Of a stretch of DNA of 14,281 nt, positions 1 through 8,397 are shown one piece after another. Origin of the DNA: Auxenochlorella pyrenoidosa (lineage: Eukaryota; Chlorophyta; Trebouxiophyceae; Chlorellales; Chlorellaceae); the NCBI GenBank assembly GCA_001430745.1, contig KQ482069.1, positions 437,541-451,821 on the forward strand, written 5' to 3'. Made by a program: the position numbers and the translations under genes. The notes under the pieces were generated by a model. That model had not been told where the DNA came from, did no database searches, and saw nothing but the letters and a program-made list of their open reading frames with translations. Numbering within the stretch: the stretch's first letter is position 1; the number at the start of each line of letters is the position of its first letter.

Positions 1-1122
1 GGGCGGCGGTCGCCGCCAGACGAGCCGCCGTGGGCGTGCTCGCCGTGCAGCGTGGGCCGCGGTGTGTTGCCCAGGGGGCTGCTGCCGCCGCTGCCGCTGC
101 CGGCGGGCACTGCGCCGGCAAAGTTGCGCAGCACCTGCTGGCGCACCCGGGGTGAGTCCTTGGTGATGCTCCCGCCGGCGGGGAAGGCGGAGCGCGGGCT
201 CAAGGACGCGCCAGCGCCCTCGGAACCCTCAACTGCCTGCTGCTGAGCCGCTGCCGGCTGCTGCGGCTGCTCCTGCTGTGTTCCGCCCGCCGCGGGGGCA
301 GGCTGCTTGAGCGACGCCAGGCTGATGGTGCTGGTGCGCAGCTGGGAGGCGGGTGCTGTGCTGGGCCGCGCCTCTGCCTCTGCCTGCAGCTGCGCCAGCG
401 CTGCTGGCGCCGGCCCCGCGGCCGGCACATTGGCGGTGCTCAGCCCCAGGCCCGGCAGCTGCTGCAGGCGCTGCACGCCGCGCGGGCTGCCGCCCTCGCC
501 CTGCAGCCGGCTGGGTGTGGCGATGCGCTGGTGCTGCAGGCGCTCAGCCGAGCGTGGCGCGGGCGTGGCAGAGGGCGTGCCCGGCCGCGCAGAGGCGGGC
601 TGGTACAGCGGGGACAGCGGGCGGGCGGCCAGCGAGGCAGCACCCACGTTGCTGTAGAGGTCATTGGTGTAGACAGACACGCGTGCCTTGTCATCGGTGG
701 GCGGCGGCGATGACAGGGCCTGCCAGGTGCGTGCCGTCACCTGCAATGCGGGCAGGGCGCAGCGGCAGTGGGATGACTGGCCTGGAACTGCTCAGAAATC
801 CTGGCTGAATTGAGGCGTTTGTGCTCGGCAGCACTTAATGTCTCTGTGCATGAGGCAGATTGAGCACATCACGGCATGCCCTCACCGGGCGCACAGATGC
901 CACGGCGGCGCTGGCAGTGCCTGGCCGAGGGGTGGCGGCGGCCATGCGAGCAATGCTGCCTGGGGCGGTCGGGCTGTGTGGTGTCCTGCGATGCTTGAAA
1001 TTGAGGCGGCTGATGGCAGTCAGCGAGTGTCGGAAAAACAGGAGAGGGTCAAAGCGGAACGCGGCCGTTGCTCACCTCGGCGTTGCTCCAGTCACTGATG
1101 CCCTTGAAAAGCTGCCTTCCAT
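1..1122 (-). CDS. Disordered Ser/Ala/Pro/Gln-rich protein, 5' part (3' end outside window)
   Basis: I do not recognise this protein. Predicted exons on the minus strand are 1122-1076, 955-886 and 740-1. The ATG at 1122 opens MEGSFSRASVTGATP; exon 1 ends in GAG|GTGAGC (phase 2), exon 2 ends in CCG|GTGAGG (phase 0), and exon 3 starts after TTGCAG. The phases agree, giving about 285 residues with no stop up to the window edge. Exon 3 has no ATG in frame, so a simple ATG-to-stop scan misses it. The sequence is low in complexity and rich in Ser, Ala, Pro, Gln and Arg, with repeated S/T-P steps (for example SARPGTPSATPAPRSAER) and a Gln-rich stretch. No folded domain, signal peptide or membrane segment is visible. 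This composition is typical of an intrinsically disordered N-terminal region, so any catalytic or binding domain should lie beyond the left edge. It is transcribed in the same direction as the upstream glycosyltransferase gene, 261 bp away. Confidence 0.68.
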
Positions 1123-1383
1123 GGAGGATGCAGCAAGGCGGGCGCGCGACTTTCGGAACGGCCAGCCGTTCTGTCAAACACGGCACGCCCTGGCAAAAGC
1201 CGCTTCTATACCTGACCGGCCAACAACAATGAAATGCGATTCGCATCCCCTTGCCGGGGAAGGGTTCACCGCCGCCAGGCTGGCTCAGCGCACACATCAT
1301 CGGGTTGCCGCCAACACCACTCACTCACAGTGCTTGCAGCAGGAAGATGTCAGTGCAGGCCCAGTGCAGCATCAAGACAGCGG

Positions 1384-4300
1384 CTACCGCACTGGCTGCA
1401 GCTTGCCGCCGGGCAGGAGCGCCACATGGTTGGCTCCTTCTGCCACCTGCTGCCGGTACCGCTCAACCGACCCCGCCGCCGCCAAAATGCGCTGCACCAT
1501 GTCTGCCAGCGCAGCAAAGGGCAGCGTGGTGTGCCGATCTGCTGCATACTGACTTGCTGTGCTGTCGCCGCCGCTGCTGCTGCTGCTGCCCATCTGCGCT
1601 TGCCGCTCCCAATCGCTGGGCTGCGAGAGGGCTGCGTCCTGCAGCGGGGCGAAGGCGCCAGCAGGTTAAAAGGCACATGATCGAACCAGCTGCATGCACG
1701 CGACTGTCAGCATGTGCAGACTGAAGCCCCGTAACTCAGAGGGCGCCTCCTCCTCATTTGGCTCCCTGGATGCAACACATGGACAGGCCAGCCAGCAGGC
1801 GCTGTGCTTGCCTGCACGTCCAGGGCATACCACCGCAGCCGCCCTCCCACAGCTTGGCTGACCTGCAGCCCAGCAAGCGTGCATTGCAAAAGGTCAGCAG
1901 TCAGCACACAAAGTGGAGCGCAGACTCTTGATGCAGGCAAGGTAGCGCATGCCCCAGCAGCAAACAACCCTGCAATCCCTGGCTCTCCTCACGTTCGCAA
2001 AGAGCCCCCGTCCCGCAAGCGGCCCAGACTCAAACGGCCTGCAGGACCAGCCGGTGCCGGAGTGTGAACGTCCAAGAAAAAGAGAGAGTTGGTTCTTCAG
2101 TATGGCGGTGTGAGGACCGCGGCTTCCGGCTGGTGTGTACGCCAGGGTGATGCGCTGCATGGCCGAAACAGCGGCCGCCTGCCCGGCAGCTGTACCCAGG
2201 GCCACGCCGGCTGTCCCACACCACACAGCAAACGCACCTGGCAGAGGCTACACTGGAGAACCCCTAAACATTTTGTGAAACAGAGAGGTTCAGGGCGCGC
2301 ACCTGAGCTCCAGCAGCGCCGCCCCCTCCCGCATGCCCAGCCACTGCACGCAGGCCGGGCCGCGCACTGCCACCAGCACGTCGGCGCTGCGTGCGGCCGC
2401 CAGGTCGAGGCGCGGGTCGTCCACGCTGAACGTCGCCGCCCTGCAAAACGCAGGCAAGAGGCAGGGAGGCGTAAAGCAAAATGAGGCAGGTGACAGAGGT
2501 AAGGGTCGTCCACGCTGAACGTCGCCGCCCTGCAGAAAACAGAGGCGGGGAGGTGTACAGCACAAGGAGGCAGATGACAAGAGGCGCGGGTCGTCTGCGC
2601 TCAACGTCGGTGCCCTGCAAAAAGTATGCAGAGGCGGGGAGGCATGCAGCACAGGTAGGCGGTTGACAGAGGGTTGCGTGTGGTGATGCAGGCGGCTGCC
2701 GGGAAGGGAGGCGCTGCTGGCTGCCACAAGGAAGCAGACGCCTGCGCACCTGCACTGCACGCGTTTGAGGCCGGAGCCGGGCGCCAGCTGCCAGCTGTAG
2801 TAGCCGTTGCACTGCTCCAACAGCTCCTCCCAGTTGGCCAGGTTGCCGGCAGGGCCGCTCCGGTGCTCAATAAGCACCTGCAAGATATGGCCGAAGCCCT
2901 CTGGGGCGCTCATGCACCGGCGTTTGCATGGGCAGCCCAGGAGATGGCTACCCGTGCAGCTGCGCGCTAAGGCCCTCGCCATCAAGTGCATGCACAACCT
3001 GCCGTGCCTACTGCCGGGCTGCGCGGCAGAGCCGCGCGCATAGAGCAAGGGCCCTTTTACAGAGGTGCCAGGCGCCGCCCCGGCCCACCTTGAGCACCCC
3101 CTGATGGGGTTCAAAGCGCAGCGGGTTGAAGAGCTGCGCCGGCGAGGCGGCGGCGGCACGGTAGTGCGCCGCCACCGCCTGCATCGCTTGGTACGCACTC
3201 GCCAGGTCGGCGGGCGGTTCGCTGAACGCGCAGAGGTAAGCTCGCTCGAAGCAGCGGCCCAGCTGTCCAAAGGCACGCGGGGTGCGCGCCGACAGCTGCG
3301 GCGGCAGGAGGGGCGGGGGCTGCGGGCGTCAGCGGCGAGCCTGCCGCCAGCTTGGCGCGTCCGCCGCGCCAGGGCAACAGAGGGGCTGCTGGGGTGGAGG
3401 CCGCGGCCCCTGCATGCAAGCGAGCCTCGCTTCCTTGGCATGCCTACCTCGGCAAATGTGGGGATGTTGTGGAGGGTGAACGGCTGCAGCAGGTAGCGCA
3501 GCGCAGGCCGCAGCCGTTCGCCTGCAAGCAGCAGGCAGGCAGAAGCCAGGTCAGCCCCTGCAGCCACAAACCAACATGGCGGTATGGCAGGACCGGGACT
3601 GCTTGCGGTTCCTTGGTAGCCACGCTTGCTGCTGGCAGGATGCATCTCTCGCCATAGTCCTTAGGAACTGGCAGCCTGCTGCGGCTCCCCAGCCAGCTCG
3701 ACGCCCCACACCCACCCGGCGGCGTGCCGACAACCAGCAACGATGCGTTGCTCATGGCCCCCGCCGCCTGCAGCGCCCACAGCCGCGCCGCCAGGTGCGA
3801 GAGCGCAGCCTCCGTGCTGTGCGGCCTGGGCGCCCATACCGCCAACGGCACGGCGCAGCTGTCAAACCAGGGCCGCTGCAGGTCGGGGCTGGCTTCCAGC
3901 GCGCCCGCGGGGCGGAAGGCAAGCGGCGCGTAGCGCAGCGGGGCGCCAGCGTGCCGTCCTTCCGGACCTGCAGCAAGCGGCAGCAGCGGTGTGTACTCAT
4001 GTGGGGAGGCAAGCGGACGGGCAGGCAGGCAGGCAGCCCCACGCGAGGTGGGGAGAGCGGGACCAGGGCGCCCCTGCTAGTGGTACACCCACTTGCAGCA
4101 ACTGGAAACGATAATGTAGCAGCGAGCGCACCCGCCCATGCGTACGAGATGCCGCTGATGTTGAGCTCCGGAAGGGGCACAGAACTGGCGTTTGCTGGGC
4201 TGTGGGCGGGGTCAAAGCTAATCACATGCCCCTGCAGGTGCGATGGCCAACGGCACGGCAGCATACGCTGGTGCGACAAAGCACGTCGCGTGCGCCGGGC

Positions 4301-4755
4301 TGCATGCGTGTACATCTGCCCCATGTCTGCTGTGCCAACAAGCATTTGCTTCCATGCGGACAAACGCTCGCATTCCCAGAGAGCAGCAGCCTTGCCTGGT
4401 CGAAGCAGACGCGGCGATACTCGAGGCACCGCCACCGCTCGCCTGGCGCTGCCTCCCCGGCCAGCGGCTTGACATCGAGCCGCCCTCCGCAGGTGCGACC
4501 TCTATGTGACCCTGCCTGCAAGCCTCGCAAGGGGGAGCACAAAGCGCTTACAAGCAGCAAAATGGGGGCAGCACTTTTGCCTGGACGGGTTCCGCCTACC
4601 TTGGGAGAGTGAATCGAAATTCCAACTGCAGAAAGAAGCAAGAAGAAGGCGCCAGTCACTATCGTTGCTCGGTTGCGAGGCCTCTGAGTGTCAAACGAGG
4701 CGGCAGCCGCCTCTAGGTCGAAAGAGGAGGCCGTCCTGGAGGTTTGATGCTCCAT
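1384..4755 (-). CDS. GT61-type (DUF563-like) glycosyltransferase, type II membrane protein
   Basis: Predicted exons: 4755-4600, 4515-4396, 4231-4132, 3967-3716, 3521-3448, 3295-3089, 2877-2750, 2440-2303, 2038-1993, 1862-1818, 1638-1384. All phases agree and the total is 506 residues plus TAG. Residues 1-29 are a short cytosolic tail and about 30-48 (ATIVTGAFFLLLSAVGISI) form one membrane anchor, as expected of a Golgi type II enzyme. Family signals are the early cysteine block ending VCFDQ|GHVISFDP (about 88-100), VLIEHRSGPAGNLANWEELL (304 on), the SADVLVAVRGP region (364-374) and GAALLELRPF (385-394). By family knowledge GT61 enzymes transfer sugars such as xylose or GlcNAc to glycans; the donor here is unknown. 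Arg372 stands where the family usually has His of an HGAG-like motif. Intron 2 has a GC donor. The end of exon 10 (1818) is the least certain boundary. The last exon has a Ser run from CTG/CAG-type triplets. The family call is from memory of motifs. Confidence 0.84.
2414..2674 (-). repeat. Three tandem copies of a splice acceptor and exon start
   Basis: Three head-to-tail copies start at 2414, 2503 and 2588 (spacing 89 and 85 bp) in and beside the intron upstream of the eighth GT61 exon. The first 32 bases of copies 1 and 2 (2414-2445 and 2503-2534) are identical; copy 3 differs at several positions. Read on the minus strand, each copy holds a pyrimidine-containing TGCAG acceptor followed by codons like those that open the real exon (R-A-x-T-x-S-x-D-D-P). 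Copy 1 is the real exon boundary at 2440; copies 2 and 3 are intronic duplicates. Confidence 0.85.
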
Positions 4756-5474
4756 AGTTTGGTATGTTCATCGCAATCGCTGGCAGGAGGGGCCCAGGCA
4801 CATCTGCTGGTTTGGGGCCGCCACGCTGGCGATGCTGCTGTTGGCGGCGCGCCTGAGCCGGGAGAGCTTCTTGGCAGGGCATCACGATCGTTGTGCAGGT
4901 CACATAACTGGGTGTTTTGCCGGGAAAGCAGTGCTTCTGAGGAAAGTGGGTTGGACCTAGCATAAACGTTGAGGGAGCAGCACCAATGTTGGTGGCCGCC
5001 AGCGATTGCGCCAGGTGAGCTCCAGGCTGCGGCAGGTGAGAGGACTGCTGACACCGCCTTTCCATAGTGTTGCCATTCTTTCTTTGACTCACTTGACCAC
5101 TGATATTGTGCTCGTTACTTTGGTACTGACATATGCCATACCCCAGAACAACCACGCAGAGGGACGAGATAGAATGGGCTAGCATTGGCTGGCCCAGTCC
5201 AAAGTGTGCTGCCAGCTTTGGTTTGACTTTGGGCGGCTGAGACAGGTGGAGCCATAAATCATCCACTTGCGACCCTGGTCAGCATGATATAGAGGGATGC
5301 GCTTTAACTCACGCTCACACTCTGGGCGTGCCGACTGCCGTGTCCCTGCCGCGGCGACACGAATCGCCTGCTGCTGCTGCCGCCGCCAACACCCATGCTG
5401 GGAAACCTTGGGGTCGATCCATCCGGAGCTGAACTCCTAGAATCTCAAAGCTGAACCTCCTGAACTTTCAAAGC
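4756..5474. other. Divergent intergenic region between GT61 and MYND-family genes
   Basis: This 719-bp gap separates two genes transcribed away from each other, so it should hold both promoters. It is visibly less GC-rich than its surroundings. No TATA box or other motif stands out. From about 5166 to its right end it resembles 8114-8397, so this part belongs to the tandem duplication. A minus-strand open frame (5266-4691) crosses it and exon 1 of the GT61 gene, but its composition does not look coding. Confidence 0.6.
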
Positions 5475-6420
5475 ATGCGCGGCACTTGGGAGTGCTGGCC
5501 GCCACTCTGCCGGCGCTGCCGAGCGACGCAGGGGCGAGCAGGGGCTTTGTGCATTCGTCTGTTAAAATTGGAGTACGCCTGGGCGAACTTTACGAACGAA
5601 TCGCCCATGGCGGGGACGCCGGGGCAGCTGCTGAATCTGCAGCGCTGCTCAGGTGCACTGCAGCGGCCGCACGAGCGCCGATCACTGACCTGCCAGCCCT
5701 TCCTTTCTCACATCGTTGCCTGCTTCTAGCTGCTGATGCCTGCATGGGGTCCTGATCCTGACTGGTCGTTTGTGTCTTTCTCACCCGCAGGCAGCTTGCG
5801 GCGTTGGGAGGAGACACCATGTCCGCAGTGGGCCGCCGGTTGGCAGCCAGCAGTGGGCCCGCTGCAGAGGCTGCCCTCATCTCCCTGTGCCGCATCAGCT
5901 GGGACGCACTGGCGTTGGCGGGGCAGCTGGACAAGCACTCTGTGGGAGGAGGTGGCTCTGGCAGCATGCCCTGGGAGGGGCTGCTGGCCTGGCCCGCCGC
6001 GGCGCTCTCGGCTGCAGCCACGCTGCTGCCATTGGCCGGGCCTGACACCCATGGGAAACTACTCAAAGCAGCCTGTGGAATCATTGCAGTCTACCTGGCA
6101 GCAAGCAGCACAGTGGGCGCTGATGTGGTGGCCAAAGCGCAGTCACACCTGCCGGCCGCCCTTCGCATTGTGCTCCACACCGCCGGTCGGCTGGCCATGC
6201 CTGGTGAGCAGCCCTGGCTTTGCGGTGTGTGTGCAGAGCGGCTTCCAATCGCCTCAAGTGTGGGTGCAAGCCCACACTCCGGCGTTGCTCTGCCCTGGGC
6301 GGCGCTGAGCTCACCAGTGCCTCGAGGCTGGGTTGTCTCTGCAACCCCAGTCTGCATGCAAACGTGCCTTCATGCGCAGGCCAGGAATCATTTTAGTCCA
6401 GACAGTGGCTATTCCTGCTA
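5166..6420 (+). repeat. Tandem duplication, upstream copy (partner about 8114-9330)
   Basis: The promoter, 5' leader, exon 1, intron 1, exon 2 and start of intron 2 of this locus recur about 2.92 kb downstream in the same orientation. The offset drifts from 2923 to 2913 bp through small indels. The clearest match is exon 2 (5791-6203 against 8710-9116): hand alignment of the translations gives about 100 identities in about 136 positions. Similarity fades shortly after the exon-3 acceptor (6379 and 9290). Confidence 0.85.
5395..5454 (+). promoter_or_regulatory. Upstream ORF in the leader of the first MYND-family copy
   Basis: A 19-codon ORF starts at 5395 and ends in TGA at 5452-5454, 20 bp before the ATG at 5475. 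The paralog has an upstream ATG at the equivalent place (8344). The encoded peptides differ, so any effect would come from upstream initiation rather than from a conserved peptide. Confidence 0.35.
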
Positions 6421-7897
6421 GAGTCGCAGGGCGTCGGCGTCGGCTTGGGCAGCCAGCCGGGACAGCGAAGAGGACTTCGCGCAGACCAGGAGCGCTGTGT
6501 ATGGGTTTGCTGACCACGTAAGGAATGCGGGTGAGGTTGTGGGGAGGCCTCGTTGGGAGGAGTGAGTGCCGAGCCTGTTGGGCAGGTGCAGGCCACTGCG
6601 TGCAAGGGTTGTGGGGTGCACGGCCCACACGCGCTTTGCACGACCTGACTGTGCATCGGTCTGTGATTTACTGGCTCGCAGCGCAGCACTTGCCATCGCA
6701 TGCACCTTGGCAAGCATGAACAGGATGCTGGTTGCCCGCCCGCACATCTGCTTCTGCTGGCTGCCCCTGATGTGCAGGCATAATGCTGGCGCGGGTGGGT
6801 GCAGTTGGCAACGAAACAGCACAGAGCCAGCTGGAGCTGCTGGCCGGCTTTGAGGCAGCTCTGCGGTGCGCCCCTGAGCTGCAGCGTCACTTTGCCCCAG
6901 CAGTAGCCGACCTGGATGTACCTACGAATTTCGCAGCCAGCGCCAACCACGCTGCTCTGTGCTGCCTCCGCTGGGCGATAGAGCCGGGCTTACAGCTGAC
7001 GACAGACGAGGCTGAGCGTTTGCTGGCCGCCGCTGCAGCGCTGTCATGCACCATCTGCAAATGCGCCATGCTGTGGGCAGACACAGCAGCAGTGACATAC
7101 GCGGCAGGCACAGTGGAAGCGGCGCAGGCAGCCACGGCCGGGGGCGGGGCCGGGGCGGCAGGTGCAGCGCCTGTGGTCGGGCGTGGCCTCCCCAGGGTTG
7201 CAGGGCACCCTGCTCCAGGTGGCAGCGAACTGCGTGATGCTTGCCGAGACAGCGGCAAAGCAGGCACCTCCATCTGCACGCTCTCACAGGTGTGGGCCAG
7301 GACTAAGTGTGGCACTGTGTGGTCGACTACATGGGAGTGCGCTGTGCCAGCAGCCTGCACTTGCTGGCAGCACCGTGATCACGGCTGATCTCTGGAAGCA
7401 GATGAAGACTTGCCAGCACTGATCCTTGTTCTCCCCGCCTTTCTGGTGCCTGTCCCTGATCCCTTCCCCTGCAGCCTGCTGCGCTGCGTGCGCCTGCAGC
7501 GCGCCGAGGTCTGCGAGCGCCTGCTGCATCTGCTGCCGCAAAATGCGCAGGATGAACATGTACGCCGCATGCAGGAAGCTGGCTCGTCGCCGATCCCCCC
7601 CCTGGCGCAACAGCAGGGCGAGGAGGCGGCTGCCAGCCTGCGCGCCCTGGCGGCGGCGCGCCGCTGCTGCCACATGGGCTGCACCAACCTGGCAGGTGGC
7701 GGCGAGGCAGAGCTGCCCACCAAGCGGCACGCTTCTGCTCAGAGGAGTGCAGCAGGGCAGCCTGGCGAGCACACAAGCAGGTGTGCCGGCAGCTGGCGGC
7801 AGAGGCGGTGCAGACAGGGCAGGCGGTGGTGCCGGTGGAGCAGGCAGGTGGCAATGAGAACAGAAGCCCCGACTCTTCAGATCAGTTCCATGCCTGA
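5475..7897 (+). CDS. MYND zinc-finger family gene, probably a decaying copy
   Basis: Recognisable exons: about 5475-5652, 5791-6203, about 6421-6517, 6778-7091, 7162-7289, about 7308-7374, 7475-7897. Exon 2 encodes an Ala/Leu-rich helical segment shared with the downstream paralog. The 7162 exon reads LWSGVASPGLQGTLLQVAAN, and 7308-7374 joins 7475 in phase (LLAAP/LLRCVRLQ). The last exon encodes a MYND finger: CCHMGCTNLAGGGEAELPTK in one frame (to 7724), then ARFCSEECSRAAWRAHKQVC in another (from 7727), ending at TGA 7895-7897. The central CxxC is missing at the junction. Other lesions are no in-frame ATG for exon 1 (one base fewer than the paralog just after the ATG), a doubtful exon 2-3 phase, and a TAA at 7304-7306 in the good frame. 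Initiation at the exon-2 ATG (5819) is possible. MYND fingers usually bind partner proteins. It may be a pseudogene or carry assembly errors. Confidence 0.5.
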
Positions 7898-8397
7898 TTG
7901 CCGCTCTTGGCTGAGGAACATGCGTGTGCCCAGCTCGGCAGCCATGTGTTGCCATGTGTTTGCTGTGAAGCGGTCGTGTCCATCACCCAGCGCAGTGGCT
8001 GTCAGGACACCTCCCGCCACCTGGCAGGTCCGCATGCGCCGCATGTGGACGCTATGGACTGCCCCTGTTGTCTTCTCTTCAACCTTCGTATCTCCGACCC
8101 TTGGCTGCAGGTGGTGAGACGAGTGGGTTTGGCCTTGGCAGTGCCTGTCAATGTGCGCTGCTAGTACCAGCCCTGGTTTGGCTGGGTGGCGAGACAGGTG
8201 ACGCCATGTGTCAACTAACAACCTGGGATTAGATCAGGCATGCTGTAGTAGAGGGGTCAGCTTCAACTCCATTCACAATGTGTGCGCCATGTCCGTCACC
8301 TTAGCGTAACGAAACGCCTGCTGCTGTGTCACCGCCAACACCCATGCCTGGCAATCCGCGGCAGTCCTTCCGGAGCTGATCTCCTAGAATTTCAACC
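7895..8397. other. Spacer between tandem paralogs, with duplicated promoter region
   Basis: This stretch runs from the stop of the upstream MYND-family copy to the ATG of the downstream copy. From about 8114 it resembles 5166-5474, so the duplication carried its own upstream region. No gene, TGTAA poly(A) signal or clear promoter motif was seen. It contains a short upstream ORF at 8344-8379. Confidence 0.55.
8344..8379 (+). promoter_or_regulatory. Upstream ORF in the leader of the second copy
   Basis: An 11-codon ORF (ATG 8344, TGA 8377-8379) sits 18 bp before the main ATG at 8398. It is positionally equivalent to the upstream ORF at 5395 in the other copy, but the peptide is not conserved. 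Confidence 0.35.

Noticed and set aside
860..1552. A 230-codon plus-strand open frame
   Set aside because: It is antisense to exons of two minus-strand genes and the gap between them, and has an Arg/Cys/His-rich shadow composition.
1384..1593. A separate small gene starting at the ATG at 1593
   Set aside because: The coding frame continues upstream to a CTGCAG acceptor at 1638, and its phase fits the GT61 gene, so it is that gene's last exon.
2290..3645. A 451-codon minus-strand open frame
   Set aside because: It runs through several GT61 exons and introns. It matches the protein only in parts (2750-2877, 2303-2440, 3448-3521) and is noise between them. The spliced model explains those parts with consistent phases.
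3576..4472. A 298-codon plus-strand open frame
   Set aside because: It lies opposite GT61 exons, is Arg/Pro/Gln-rich as expected of an antisense shadow in GC-rich DNA, and shows no domain.
4691..5266. A 191-codon minus-strand open frame
   Set aside because: It covers the divergent intergenic region and overlaps GT61 exon 1 in another frame. Its codon use lacks the GC-rich third positions of real exons, and no domain is visible.
6783..7388. One uninterrupted plus-strand exon of 201 codons
   Set aside because: The first part looks coding, but after about 7091 the protein-like frame switches (LWSGVASPGLQG in another frame). A 70-bp intron 7092-7161 in phase 0 explains this better.
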